The notes: generated by a model from the sequence alone, not told the origin. A stretch of DNA of 64,000 nt from VFMC01 sp046331225 (GCA_046331225.1 JAXLRF010000005.1:554890-618889), one strand, 5' to 3'; positions 11,379-19,657 are shown, counted from the stretch's first letter. Numbers and translations: made by a program.

Positions 11379-12368
11379 TCAGGCCTGGTTCTCGCCGCCG
11401 AAGATCTCGCTGACGCTGGTGTCGTCGAACACGGCGTTGAGCGCATCGGCGATCAGCGGGGCGATCGAGAGCACCTCGATCTTGTCGATCTGCTTCTCCG
11501 GGGGCAGCGGCAGGGTGTTGGTGAGCACCACGCGCTCGATGCGGGCGTTCTTCAGCCGGTCGATCGCAGGACCCGAGAGCACACCGTGCGTGGCCATCGC
11601 CCACACCTCGGTCGCACCACGGTTGAGCAGCACGTCGGCGGCCGCGACGATGGTGCCGCCCGAATCGATCATGTCGTCGGTGAGGATGCAGAGTCGACCC
11701 TCGACATCGCCGATCACTTCCTTGGCCTCGGCCACGTTGGCGGTGCCCTTCGGGCGGCGCTTGTAGATGAAGGCGAGGTCGGCGCCCTTGTCGCTCAGGT
11801 GCTGCGCCATGCGCTCGGCCACCTTGATGCGGCCGGCGTCGGGCGACACGATCACCGGGTTCTCGGCGTGTTCGCGGACGTAGTTCTCGAGCACCGGCAT
11901 CGCCGTCAGGTGGTCGACCGGCCCGTCGAAGAAGCCCTGGATCTGCCCGCTGTGCAGGTCGATCGAGATCATCCGCTTGGCCCCCGCGGCGCGGAACATG
12001 TCGGCGACGAGCTTGGCGGTGATCGGCTCGCGGCCCTCGGCCTTGCGGTCCTGGCGGGCGTAGCCGTAGAAGGGGCAGACCGCGGTGATGCGCTTGGCCG
12101 AGGCACGGTGGGCGGCGTCGATCATGATCAGCTGCTCCATGATCGAGTCGTTGATCGACCGGCCGTCGCAGCCGTAGTGGGTCTGCATGATGAACACGTC
12201 GGTGCCACGGATGCTCTCGGTGAAGCGCGGGCGCACCTCGCCGTTCGCGAACTGCACGATGTTGGCGTCACCGAGCGAGACCCCCAGGTGCGTCGCCACC
12301 TCCTCGGCCAGCGCCGGGTGCGTGCGCCCCGAGTAGAGCGACATGCGCTTGGTGGTGACCTTCTCCAT
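11379..12368 (-). CDS. prs: Ribose-phosphate pyrophosphokinase (PRPP synthase)
   Basis: Prs makes 5-phosphoribosyl diphosphate from ribose 5-phosphate and ATP for purine, pyrimidine, His and Trp synthesis. The 329-aa length is typical of class I enzymes. Recognisable parts are the start MSLYSGRTHPALAEEVATHL, FANGEVRPRFTES, IQTH-like MQTHYGCDGRSIND, the flexible-loop region PYARQDRK-like YGYARQDRKAEGREP, and the PRPP-binding loop LTDDMIDSGGTI (about 225-240). It is 49 nt after glmU, as in mycobacteria. Confidence 0.97.
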   Translation of the reverse strand: MEKVTTKRMSLYSGRTHPALAEEVATHLGVSLGDANIVQFANGEVRPRFTESIRGTDVFIMQTHYGCDGRSINDSIMEQLIMIDAAHRASAKRITAVCPFYGYARQDRKAEGREPITAKLVADMFRAAGAKRMISIDLHSGQIQGFFDGPVDHLTAMPVLENYVREHAENPVIVSPDAGRIKVAERMAQHLSDKGADLAFIYKRRPKGTANVAEAKEVIGDVEGRLCILTDDMIDSGGTIVAAADVLLNRGATEVWAMATHGVLSGPAIDRLKNARIERVVLTNTLPLPPEKQIDKIEVLSIAPLIADALNAVFDDTSVSEIFGGENQA

Positions 12369-12417
12369 CGTGAGGCTGCTTTCGTGGCTCGGCGGGCGGT
12401 CGGCGTGACGGGGCGGT

Positions 12418-13518
12418 TCAGCCGGTGGGCGCAGTGTAGAACGCGCCGGTCGTGACGCCCGCAGCCACCGAGCTGCCGACCGGCAGGTGCGCGTAGGGGC
12501 CGACGTGCGCGCCCTCGCCGACCTCGGCGTCGTGGCCGACGGTCTGTTCGACGGTGCTGCTCGCCCCCACGCGACAGTCGACGAGGCGGGTGTCGGGGCC
12601 GATGTCGCAGCCGTCCCCGATGACGGTGTCGCCCTGCAGGATCGTGCCGGGGTAGAGGGTGACGTCGCGGCCGAGGGTGACGGTGACGTCGAGGAAGGTC
12701 TGGCGCGGGTCGAGCATCGTGACGCCCTGCAGCAGCCAGTGACGGTTGATCCGGTTGCGGAGCTCGCGCTCGGCCATCGCCAACTGCCAGCGGTCGTTGA
12801 CGCCCTGGGTCTCCTCCTCGGGCGCCTCGAAGCTGCCCACCCGGTGACCCATCGAGGCGAGCACGCCGATCACGTCGGTGAGGTAGTACTCGCCCTGTGC
12901 GTTGTCGGGCGACAGGTGGCGCAGCGCCGGGCCGAGCAGATCGCGGCGGAACGCGTACATGCCCATGTTGACCTCGCGCACGGCTCGCTCGTCGTCGGAC
13001 GCGTCGCGCTGTTCGACGATGCGCAGCACACGCCCCGGGGCGTCGCCCTTGGATGGGGCGCGCAGCACGCGGCCGTAGCCGGTGGGGTCGTCGAGCACGC
13101 TGGTGGTGAGCGTGGCCGCGTTGCCGTTGGCGACATGGGTGGCGACGAGCCCCTCGAGGGTCTCGGGCCGCAGCAGCGGGGTGTCGCCGGGCAGCACGAT
13201 CACGGTGGAGTCGTCGTCGAGGTCGTCGCCGGGGATGACGGTCATGCCGACCATGGCCGCGTCGCCCGTGCCGCGCTGCACGGTCTGCTCGACGAAGGTG
13301 ACGTTGGCCCAGGCGGGTGCCTGCTCCTGCACCTTCTTCGTGACGCGCTCGGCGCCGTGGCCGACCACGAGCACCGTGCGGTCGACGTCGAGCTGCTCGA
13401 GCGCGTGGATGACGTGCATCACCATGGCGCGGCCGCAGATCATGTGCAGCGGCTTGGGGCGGGACGAGCGCATGCGCGAGCCCTCCCCGGCGGCGAGGAC
13501 GATGGCGGAGACTCCCAT
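12418..13518 (-). CDS. glmU: GlmU-type UDP-GlcNAc pyrophosphorylase, short form without the acetyltransferase site
   Basis: The N-terminal uridyltransferase is complete: LAAGEGSRMRSSRPKPLH, EQTVQRGTGDAA, LPGDTPLL, the GYGRVLR region and a VNMGMYAF segment. A left-handed beta-helix begins near residue 265 (GVTMLDPRQTFLD), but the protein stops at 366 aa, against about 450-480 for bifunctional GlmU. It ends at VTTGAFYTAP, just where the acetyltransferase catalytic residues would follow. Only 49 nt separate the stop from prs and no other frame continues the homology, so this is not an obvious frameshift. The product should make UDP-GlcNAc from GlcNAc-1-P; GlcN-1-P acetylation would need another protein. 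tRNA-Gln lies 69 nt upstream. Confidence 0.88.
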   Translation of the reverse strand: MGVSAIVLAAGEGSRMRSSRPKPLHMICGRAMVMHVIHALEQLDVDRTVLVVGHGAERVTKKVQEQAPAWANVTFVEQTVQRGTGDAAMVGMTVIPGDDLDDDSTVIVLPGDTPLLRPETLEGLVATHVANGNAATLTTSVLDDPTGYGRVLRAPSKGDAPGRVLRIVEQRDASDDERAVREVNMGMYAFRRDLLGPALRHLSPDNAQGEYYLTDVIGVLASMGHRVGSFEAPEEETQGVNDRWQLAMAERELRNRINRHWLLQGVTMLDPRQTFLDVTVTLGRDVTLYPGTILQGDTVIGDGCDIGPDTRLVDCRVGASSTVEQTVGHDAEVGEGAHVGPYAHLPVGSSVAAGVTTGAFYTAPTG

Positions 13519-13584
13519 GGGAAGGTTCTACCGCACGGGCGCGCGTCGCGGACGGCAACGGTTCGCACCGGGCCCGACGGCCCA

Positions 13585-13658
13585 TGGTTCCGGGGAGAGG
13601 ACTCGAACCCCTATACGCGGCACCAAAAACCGCTGTCCTGCCATTGAACGACCCCGGA
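13585..13658 (-). tRNA. tRNA-Gln (anticodon UUG), 3' CCA encoded
   Basis: On the minus strand a cloverleaf runs from TCCGGGG (13658) to CCCCGGA plus discriminator A and an encoded CCA (13585-13587). The anticodon stem GCGGT/GCCGC encloses loop TTTTGGT, giving anticodon TTG. The T-arm contains GTTCGAGTCC. tRNA-Gln beside glmU is also seen in other actinobacteria. Confidence 0.95.
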
Positions 13659-13717
13659 CCGGAGGCCTCAGGCTATCGGCGCGGTCCGGCGCGGCCCGGC
13701 GCGGCCCGGCTCGACAT

Positions 13718-13746
13718 TTGGCAACACCGGCGACAGCCGGTAGCGT
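13718..13746 (+). promoter_or_regulatory. Predicted promoter of the bS22 gene
   Basis: TTGGCA (13718-13723) and TAGCGT (13741-13746) are separated by exactly 17 nt, matching a housekeeping -35/-10 pair. Transcription would begin near 13753, leaving only a few nt before the ATG at 13757, so the mRNA would be essentially leaderless. Confidence 0.6.
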
Positions 13747-13756
13747 CTCCCGAGCT

Positions 13757-13849
13757 ATGGGTTCTCTGATCAAGAAGCGCCGCAAGCGCATGCGCAAGAA
13801 GAAGCACAAGAAGATGCTCCGGCGCACGCGCCACCAGCGTCGCAAGTAG
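13757..13849 (+). CDS. Small ribosomal protein bS22 (AURKAIP1/COX24-domain peptide)
   Basis: This 30-aa, extremely basic peptide begins MGSLIKKRRKRMRKKKHKK and continues LRRTRHQRRK. It is nearly identical in pattern to mycobacterial bS22, seen in actinobacterial 30S structures, and to the mitochondrial COX24/AURKAIP1 (mS38) motif. It should sit in the 30S subunit near the decoding region. The gene is too short for many gene callers. It is monocistronic with a good promoter immediately upstream and lies opposite tRNA-Gln/glmU. Confidence 0.9.
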   Translation: MGSLIKKRRKRMRKKKHKKMLRRTRHQRRK

Positions 13850-13935
13850 TCCGTCCCGTCCTGCCGGTTGCGCCTGCGCCCGGCCTCACCGTTCCGACCC
13901 CCGCGGCCTCGCCGCCGGGGGTCGTTGCGCGTCTC

Positions 13936-14107
13936 GGGACGGATGTGCCCAATGCGGGCGTTCGCGTCCCGCGTCGCTGGGTCGGGACGGGTTCGGCGGG
14001 ACGGATGTGCCCACGTCGGGCGTGTGCGTCCCGCGTCGGTCAGATCGGGACGGGGTTCGCCGGGACGGATGTGCCCACGTCGGGCGTGTGCGTCCCGCGT
14101 CGATCAG
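13936..14107. repeat. Three 62-64 bp intergenic repeats with GGGACG...CGTCCC ends
   Basis: Near-identical units begin at 13936, 13998 and 14062 (spacing 62 and 64 bp). Each starts GGGACGGATGTGCCCA and contains CGTCCCGCGTCG about 30 nt later, so each can fold on GGGACG/CGTCCC. The third copy runs into the end of ispE, supplying its stop codon. A related pair lies at 16290-16413. They are probably a lineage-specific extragenic repeat family. Confidence 0.75.
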
Positions 14108-14853
14108 ACGCGGGTTCGGGTGAGTTCGACGGTGGCCTCGGGTTCGAGCACACGCAGCGACGGGTGGTGGCCCTCGACGAACCAGGTGGCGCCGCTGCCG
14201 GCGAGCGTGGGCCGAACCCCGCACACCTCGGCGATCCGGTCGCGCCAGCGGGCGAGTTCGGGCACGACGGCGATCGCGGCCGGTTCGAGGTCGTTCGGGC
14301 CGTCGGCCGTGGGACCACCCAGCTCGTCCCAGGCGCGGTAGGCGGCGGGCGTGCTGACGGCGAGCGGTGGGACCACGAGCGTGAGGTCGAGCTCGACCGT
14401 CGGAATCGGGTCGAGCACCTCACCGATGCCACGGACGCGTGCTCGGCCGCCGCGCACGCAGAACGGGATGTCGGCACCGAGCCGGCTCGCGGCGACGAGG
14501 TCGGCATCGGCCGCGCCGAACCCGGCCCAGCGCAGGACGGCCGCCGCGTCGGCGCTGCCGCCACCGAGTCCGCCGCCGTGCGGGATCCGTTTGTGCAGGT
14601 GCACGTGTGCGCTCACGCCCGCCAGCCGCATCGCCTTGGCGACCAGGTTCGAGTCGTCGAGCGGCATGCCGGCGCTGAACGGGCCGTCGGCCGACAGGCC
14701 GGCGCCGGCCGGGTCGATCGTCAGCGTGTCCGCGAGTTCGAGCGTCACCATCTCGGCGTCGATCAGGTGGTAGCCGTCGTCGCGCACGCCGGTGATGCGC
14801 AGCGTGCGCGTGAGCTTCGCCGGTGCCTCGACGGTGACGGGTGCCGGGTTCAT
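14104..14853 (-). CDS. ispE: 4-diphosphocytidyl-2-C-methyl-D-erythritol kinase
   Basis: IspE phosphorylates the 2-hydroxyl of CDP-ME in the MEP isoprenoid pathway. This GHMP kinase has the substrate Lys near the start (APAKLTRTL), DDGYHLIDAEM, and the ATP loop IPHGGGLGGGSADAAAVL; a C-terminal LAGSGATWF motif is present. At 249 aa it is shorter than the usual 280-300. Its ATG overlaps the rsmA stop (ATGA), placing it last in metG-tatD-(DPBB gene)-rsmA-ispE. The stop lies inside the third copy of an intergenic repeat, which may have trimmed the gene's end. Confidence 0.93.
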   Translation of the reverse strand: MNPAPVTVEAPAKLTRTLRITGVRDDGYHLIDAEMVTLELADTLTIDPAGAGLSADGPFSAGMPLDDSNLVAKAMRLAGVSAHVHLHKRIPHGGGLGGGSADAAAVLRWAGFGAADADLVAASRLGADIPFCVRGGRARVRGIGEVLDPIPTVELDLTLVVPPLAVSTPAAYRAWDELGGPTADGPNDLEPAAIAVVPELARWRDRIAEVCGVRPTLAGSGATWFVEGHHPSLRVLEPEATVELTRTRV

Positions 14854-15674
14854 CGCGGGCGATCGTCCCACGCGAGGGCGAGCCGTCCCCACTCGACCAC
14901 GTCGAGCTCCTCGGGTCGGCGTTGGGCGTCGATGTCGGCCGCCTCGAACACCTCGGGCGCGACCACGCCGCTCAACGACCGTCGCAGCATCTTGCGGCGC
15001 TGACCGAACGCGGTGCGGACGAGGTGGAACATCGAGGCGGGTGCGGCCGTGGTGGCGGGGCTGTCGCGGCGGGTGATCTCGGCCAGCGCGGACTCGACGT
15101 TGGGTCGTGGCACGAACACGCTGGCGGGCACGAGCCCGGCGATGCGCGACGTGGCCCAGTACGCGACCTTCACGGTGACGGCGCCGTAGGCGGGGGTGCG
15201 TGGCGAGGCGCAGAACCGTTCGGCGACCTCCTTCTGCACCATCACGAGCATGCGGTGCACACGGGGCACGTCGTCGAGCAGGTCGCACACGAGCGGCGTC
15301 GCGACGTTGTACGGCAGGTTGGCGACGACGACCCAGCGGTCGTGCGCGGCGAGCAGTGCGTCCCAGTCGGTCTGCATCGCGTCGCCCTCGACGACGGTGA
15401 CGTTCGGGCAGTCGCGCACGACCTCGCGCAGCACGGGCACGATGCCGCGGTCGATCTCGAGTGCGGTCACCTGTGCGCCGGTCTCGGCGAGCGCCAGCGT
15501 CAGCGAGCCGAGACCCGGGCCGATCTCGAGCACGTGGTCGCCGGGGCCGACCTCGGCGAGGCGGGCGATGCGACGCACGGTGTTGGGATCGCCGACGAAG
15601 TTCTGTCCGAGGTCGCGGCGGGCCGCGAGGCCGTGGTCGGTGAGGAGTCGTTGGACGTCGGCGCGCGAGAGCAC
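14850..15674 (-). CDS. rsmA: 16S rRNA dimethyladenosine transferase
   Basis: RsmA (KsgA) dimethylates two adjacent adenines in helix 45 of 16S rRNA, a late 30S maturation step. The 274-aa protein shows LGQNFVGDPNTVRRIA, the SAM-binding LEIGPGLGSLTLAL, ALEIDRG, catalytic NLPYNVATPLV and the RNA-binding VPRPNVESALAEI. GTG 15674 (VLSRADVQRLL) is chosen as the first start before clear homology; the long open frame upstream is antisense to the neighbouring gene. It is 14 nt after the DPBB gene and overlaps ispE by 4 nt. Confidence 0.94.
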   Translation of the reverse strand: MLSRADVQRLLTDHGLAARRDLGQNFVGDPNTVRRIARLAEVGPGDHVLEIGPGLGSLTLALAETGAQVTALEIDRGIVPVLREVVRDCPNVTVVEGDAMQTDWDALLAAHDRWVVVANLPYNVATPLVCDLLDDVPRVHRMLVMVQKEVAERFCASPRTPAYGAVTVKVAYWATSRIAGLVPASVFVPRPNVESALAEITRRDSPATTAAPASMFHLVRTAFGQRRKMLRRSLSGVVAPEVFEAADIDAQRRPEELDVVEWGRLALAWDDRPR

Positions 15675-15688
15675 GGGTGCGGACGTGC

Positions 15689-16198
15689 TCAGTACGAGAG
15701 CCGGATGGGGATCGGCGAGTCGCCGAGGTCGGCGATCTGGATGAACAGGTCGGTGTCGATGCCGACCAGGATGCCGTAGGGCATCGAGACGCCGTTGGTG
15801 TTGCGACACGTGATCGACAGGCCGTTGTCGATGTTGGTGATCGTGAGCTCGACGCCCGACGGCACGCTCGGCGCCGCGCACTTGCGCTCGCCGGTGTCGA
15901 CGGGGAAGCGCTTGTAGCTGGCGGTGCCCTCGACCACGGTGCCCTCGGGGGTCATCGGGATCGCGACGTCGATCACCGCGGGCGGCACGACCACGACGGT
16001 GTTGTCGAGGAAGATCGGTGCCTCGGGCTCGGTGTCGAGCGTGGCCTGCGACTCGGTGTTGGCCGGGGCGGGCAGGCCGGCGGCCGCCACACCGGGCGAC
16101 GCAGCCGGATCGTCGCGGTCGAGCAGCCAGATGGCGGGGAGCGCCAGGACGGTGACAGCCGTGGCGAGCACGACCCTCCGCCGTTCGTGCACGTCCAT
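15689..16198 (-). CDS. Secreted/anchored small protein with divergent RlpA-like double-psi beta-barrel
   Basis: This 169-aa protein has a basic N-terminus, one hydrophobic segment (about 8-25) followed by a linker, and a C-terminal domain. EGTASYKRF and PSGVELTITNIDNGLSITC resemble the RlpA/3D double-psi barrel pattern GTASYY...LPFGTRVRVTNLDNGRSV, but the DRGP segment with its catalytic-type Asp is absent (RNTNGVSM). It occupies the slot between tatD and rsmA where mycobacteria and streptomycetes have rpfB and bacilli have yabE, both cell-wall lytic-type proteins. A wall-related role is an inference from position and fold. TTGCCT-N17-TAGCCT lies upstream, the latter 7 nt before the ATG. Confidence 0.65.
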   Translation of the reverse strand: MDVHERRRVVLATAVTVLALPAIWLLDRDDPAASPGVAAAGLPAPANTESQATLDTEPEAPIFLDNTVVVVPPAVIDVAIPMTPEGTVVEGTASYKRFPVDTGERKCAAPSVPSGVELTITNIDNGLSITCRNTNGVSMPYGILVGIDTDLFIQIADLGDSPIPIRLSY

Positions 16199-16205
16199 GA
16201 CGAAA

Positions 16206-16234
16206 AGGCTACGAACTACAACCGTGAAAGGCAA
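16206..16234 (-). promoter_or_regulatory. Predicted promoter of the RlpA-like gene
   Basis: On the minus strand TTGCCT (16234-16229) and TAGCCT (16211-16206) are spaced by 17 nt. The -10 ends 7 nt before the ATG at 16198, so the transcript would be leaderless. This gives the rsmA-ispE part of the cluster its own promoter inside the repeat-bearing gap behind tatD. Confidence 0.55.
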
Positions 16235-16289
16235 GGCACCCCGCCACCCACGGGGGTGACGCGGGTGACGCCCGGGGGATGACGCGTTC

Positions 16290-16413
16290 GCGGGATGGGA
16301 ACGCCCGGGTCGGGCCGAATCGTCCCGCGACGACCGGCGGGGCGGATCGCGGCGGGATGGGAACGCCCTGGATGGGCCGAATCGTCCCGCGACGACCGGT
16401 CGGGCGGCCCCGC
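16290..16413. repeat. Two 62-bp intergenic repeats (GCGGGATGGGAACGCCC family)
   Basis: Copies begin at 16290 and 16352 (62-bp spacing). They share CGGGATGGGAACGCCC, then GGGCCGAATCGTCCCGCGAC and GACCGG. The length and the GGGAxG/CGTCCC arms resemble the 13936 repeats, so the two sets are probably variants of one family. They lie between the tatD stop and the RlpA-like gene. Confidence 0.7.
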
Positions 16414-17202
16414 TCAGTGGGCGAGGGCGGGGAAGGCGGCGCGGGTGGCGGCGACGGTGGCCGCGGCGAACGCGTCGAGGGGCTCGTCGCGCAGGTCGGC
16501 GACGAACTGCGCGACATGGCTCACGAACGCCGGTTGGTTGGTATGGCCACGGTGCGGCACCGGGGCGAGGTAGGGGCTGTCGGTCTCGACGAGCAGCCGA
16601 TCGGCAGGGCACAGCCGGGCCGCGGCCTGCAGGTCGGTGGCGCTCTTGAAGGTGACGATGCCGCTGAAGCTCAGGAACGCACCGCGATCGAGGCAGGCGC
16701 GTGCCTCGTCGGGGCCGCCGCTGAAGCAGTGGAAGATGGTGCGTTCGGGCATGCCCTCGGCGTCGAGCACGTCGAAGGTGTCGGCCCACGCGTCGCGCGT
16801 GTGGATCACCAGCGGCAGGTCGCGCTCGTGTGCGAGCTGGATCTGCGCGGCGAACACCTCGGCCTGCGCGTCGCGGGGCGAGTGCTCGTAGTACAGGTCG
16901 AAGCCGGCCTCGCCGATCGCGACCACGTGCGCCATCGCAGCCCGGTCGTCGAGGAACGGCAGGATCGTCTCGATGCCGTGCACCGCCTCGTGCGGGTGCA
17001 GCCCGACGGTGGCGTACACGCCGTCGTGAGCCGACGCGATCTCGATCGCCGACCGCGTGGTGGCCTCGTCGCAGCCGACGTTCACCATCTGCACGATGCC
17101 CGCGGCGCGCGCCGCGGCGAGCACGTCGTCGAGCGCGACGCCGCGGGTGTCGTACAGATGGCAGTGGCTGTCGATGAGCTCGACGGGCACCGGTGCGCTC
17201 AC
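16414..17202 (-). CDS. tatD: TatD family metal-dependent hydrolase/DNase
   Basis: TatD proteins are TIM-barrel metal-dependent nucleases. The 262-aa protein has IDSHCHLYD, VGLHPHEA, the Glu-containing IGEAGFDLYY, LVIHTRDAW, IFHCFSGG and the late ligand Asp in VETDSPYLAP. GTG 17202 overlaps the metG stop (GTGA), showing translational coupling. The metG-tatD pair is conserved across Gram-positives. Confidence 0.94.
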   Translation of the reverse strand: MSAPVPVELIDSHCHLYDTRGVALDDVLAAARAAGIVQMVNVGCDEATTRSAIEIASAHDGVYATVGLHPHEAVHGIETILPFLDDRAAMAHVVAIGEAGFDLYYEHSPRDAQAEVFAAQIQLAHERDLPLVIHTRDAWADTFDVLDAEGMPERTIFHCFSGGPDEARACLDRGAFLSFSGIVTFKSATDLQAAARLCPADRLLVETDSPYLAPVPHRGHTNQPAFVSHVAQFVADLRDEPLDAFAAATVAATRAAFPALAH

Positions 17203-18704
17203 TTGCGGGGGAACAGGGGGTCGCCCTTCACCACGGTGGCGCCGCCCGGGTAGCCGCCCCACGTGGCGGCGTCGGGCAGGCGCTGGTCGCTCACCTGGCC
17301 GGGCAGGCCGATGCGTTCCCACACGGCCTGGCAGGTGGCCGGCAGCGCGGGCGAGGCCAGGATCGCGACGATGCGCAGCGCCTCGAGCGCGTCGCCCATC
17401 ACCGCGTCGACCGCGGCGCCGGGTTCGGCCTTCCACGGCTCGTTGGCCTCGAGGTAGGCGTTGGTCGCGCGGATGAGCGACCAGGTGGCCTCGAGCGCAC
17501 GGTTGGGCTGCACCTCGGCCCAGCCGGTGGCGGTGCCCTCCCACGCGGCAGCGGCGGCGTCTGCCAACGGCGAGTCGGCACGGGGAGCCGGGCCGACGCC
17601 GTCGCACTTCTTGCCGACCACCGTCGCCACGCGCGACAGCAGGTTGCCGAGGTTGTTGGCGAGGTCGCTGTTGTAGCGGCTGATGAGGCCCTCGTAGGTG
17701 AAGTCGCCGTCCTGGCCGTAGGTGGTGTCGGCCAGCACGTAGTAGCGGAAGCCGTCGACACCGACGTCGTCGATCAGGTCGAGCGGGTTCACCACGTTGC
17801 CCGAGGTCTTGCTCATCTTCTCGCCACCGACGAGCAGCCAACCGCCCACGGCCCAGCCGGCGGGCGGCTCGAGCCCGGCCGACAGCAGCATCGCCGGCCA
17901 GTACACGCAGTGGTGGCGGATGATGTCCTTGCCGATGAGATGGCGGTCGACCGGCCACCACTGCTCGAACCGCTCCTGATCGCTGCCGTAGCCGATCGCG
18001 GTGATGTAGTTGGCCAGCGCGTCGAACCACACGTAGGCGACGTGCTTCGGGTCCCACGGCAGCGGGATGCCCCACTGCAGGGAGGTGCGGCTGACGCTGA
18101 AGTCGCGCAGGCCACCGCGGATGAGGCCGAGCGCCTCGTTGCCGCGGAACTCGGGCACGATGGCACCCGGATGCGCGGCGTACCAGTCGAGCAGGCGGTC
18201 CTGGAAGCGGCTGAGGCGGAAGAAGTAGTTCTCCTCCTCGAAGTACTCGACGGGCCGCTTGTGGATCGGGCAGAGGTCGCCCTCGAGCAGTTCCTCGTCG
18301 GCGTAGTACTCCTCGCAGGCCACGCAGTACTTGCCGGCGTAGACGTCGAGTTCGATGTCGCCGGCGTCGTAACAGGCCTGCAGCAACTGCTGCACGCCCA
18401 CACGGTGGCGGGGCTCGGTGGTGCGGATGAAGTCGTCGTTGCTGATGTTCAGCCGCTGCCACGCCTCCTGGAACTGCGGGGCGATCTCGTCGGTGAACTG
18501 TTGTGGCGTCTTGCCGGCGGCGTCGGCGGCCTGCTGGATCTTGAGGCCGTGTTCGTCGGTGCCGGTGAGGAAGTGGACGTCCTCGCCGAGGAGGCGGTGC
18601 CAGCGGGCGAGGGCGTCGCCGATGATCGTCGTGTACGCGTGGCCGAGGTGCGGCTTCGCGTTCACGTAGTAGATCGGGGTCGTGAGGTAGTAGCGGTCGG
18701 TCAT
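17199..18704 (-). CDS. metG: Methionyl-tRNA synthetase
   Basis: MetRS charges elongator and initiator tRNA-Met. The 501-aa enzyme has the HIGH motif HLGHAYT (about 22-28), LTGTDEHGLK, a Cys pair region CVACEEYY...CPIH for zinc, the WFDALANY segment and KMSKTSG (about 296). It ends shortly after the anticodon-binding helical domain and lacks the C-terminal tRNA-binding domain found in some MetRS. ATG 18704 is preceded by AAAGGACC, a Shine-Dalgarno-like site. It is first in the cluster with tatD. Confidence 0.97.
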   Translation of the reverse strand: MTDRYYLTTPIYYVNAKPHLGHAYTTIIGDALARWHRLLGEDVHFLTGTDEHGLKIQQAADAAGKTPQQFTDEIAPQFQEAWQRLNISNDDFIRTTEPRHRVGVQQLLQACYDAGDIELDVYAGKYCVACEEYYADEELLEGDLCPIHKRPVEYFEEENYFFRLSRFQDRLLDWYAAHPGAIVPEFRGNEALGLIRGGLRDFSVSRTSLQWGIPLPWDPKHVAYVWFDALANYITAIGYGSDQERFEQWWPVDRHLIGKDIIRHHCVYWPAMLLSAGLEPPAGWAVGGWLLVGGEKMSKTSGNVVNPLDLIDDVGVDGFRYYVLADTTYGQDGDFTYEGLISRYNSDLANNLGNLLSRVATVVGKKCDGVGPAPRADSPLADAAAAAWEGTATGWAEVQPNRALEATWSLIRATNAYLEANEPWKAEPGAAVDAVMGDALEALRIVAILASPALPATCQAVWERIGLPGQVSDQRLPDAATWGGYPGGATVVKGDPLFPRK

Positions 18705-18871
18705 GAGAGGTCCTTTCGCGGTCGGGGAATGGCGGTACGTCGGCTTCAGGAGCCGGTGCGCATTCGACGGGGCGAGAGGTGATGACGTGCCACGGGCCCA
18801 GGATAGGGCGGGGAGGTGCCGTGACGGCAACGACTTCGACGCCTGTCGGGTCGGCGGCCACAATGGCCCCG

Positions 18872-19657
18872 ATGAGCGAGTTCGATGACGCAACGGTCGT
18901 GGCGGCCGACGGCACCACCCGGATCCACGACGGCTGGGACATCAACGGCAACGCGAACGGCGGCTACCTGATGGCGCTGGCCGCCAACGGGCTGCGTGGC
19001 ATCGCCGACCGGCCCGACCCGGTCACGGTCACCGCCCACTACCTGTCGCCCGGTCGGCCGGGCGAGGCCACGGTGACGGGCCAGGTGGTGAAGGCCGGCA
19101 AGCGGTTCGTCACCGTGTCGGGCTCGCTCGCGTCGGAGGGCCGCACCAACATCCAGGTGCTCGCGGCGTTCGGCGACCTGTCGTCGAACGCGGCGTCGGA
19201 GTTCGTGTCGATGAACGGCGCGCCGCCCGACCTGCCGCCGTTCGACGAGTGCGTGCCCCGCGAGGCCAACGGCAACGTGCCCACCGCGCTGATGAACCGG
19301 CTGCTCGTTCGTCTGCACCCCGATCACACGGGCTGGCTGCGTGGCGAGCGCAGTGGCACCGGCGAGATGGCAGGTTGGTTCGGGTTCGCCGACGGGCGTC
19401 CGCTCGACACGCTCGCGCTGTTGCTGGTCGCCGATGCGTTGCCGCCCGCGGTGTTCAACCTCGACATCCCGTCGGGTTGGGTGCCGACCGTCGAGCTCAC
19501 CGTGCACGTGCGTGCGGTGCCGGCGCCCGGGCCGGTGCGCTGCCTGTTCCGCACCCGGTTCGTGCACGGCGGCATGTTCGAGGAGGACGGCGAGGTGTGG
19601 GACTCGACCGGCACGCTGGTCGCGTTGAGCCGTCAGCTGGCGCTGCTGCCGCGCTGA
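18872..19657 (+). CDS. TesB-like thioesterase family protein (double hotdog)
   Basis: This 261-aa protein matches the actinobacterial acyl-CoA thioesterase family of two fused hotdog folds. Features include GWDINGNANGGYLMALAAN near the start, TAHYLSPGRPGEATV, a mid-protein GEMAGWFGFADGRPLDTLALLLVAD and PTVELTVHVRAVPAPG. It should hydrolyse an acyl-CoA, but its chain-length preference is unknown. ATG 18872 is chosen over ATG 18863 because CACAAT lies exactly 7 nt upstream, fitting a leaderless start. It is transcribed divergently from metG and converges on the HAD gene, overlapping it by 25 nt. Confidence 0.8.
   Translation: MSEFDDATVVAADGTTRIHDGWDINGNANGGYLMALAANGLRGIADRPDPVTVTAHYLSPGRPGEATVTGQVVKAGKRFVTVSGSLASEGRTNIQVLAAFGDLSSNAASEFVSMNGAPPDLPPFDECVPREANGNVPTALMNRLLVRLHPDHTGWLRGERSGTGEMAGWFGFADGRPLDTLALLLVADALPPAVFNLDIPSGWVPTVELTVHVRAVPAPGPVRCLFRTRFVHGGMFEEDGEVWDSTGTLVALSRQLALLPR

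Noticed and set aside
12369..12417. A frameshifted acetyltransferase half of GlmU
   Set aside because: Only 49 nt separate the glmU stop from prs, and none of the frames continues the left-handed helix.
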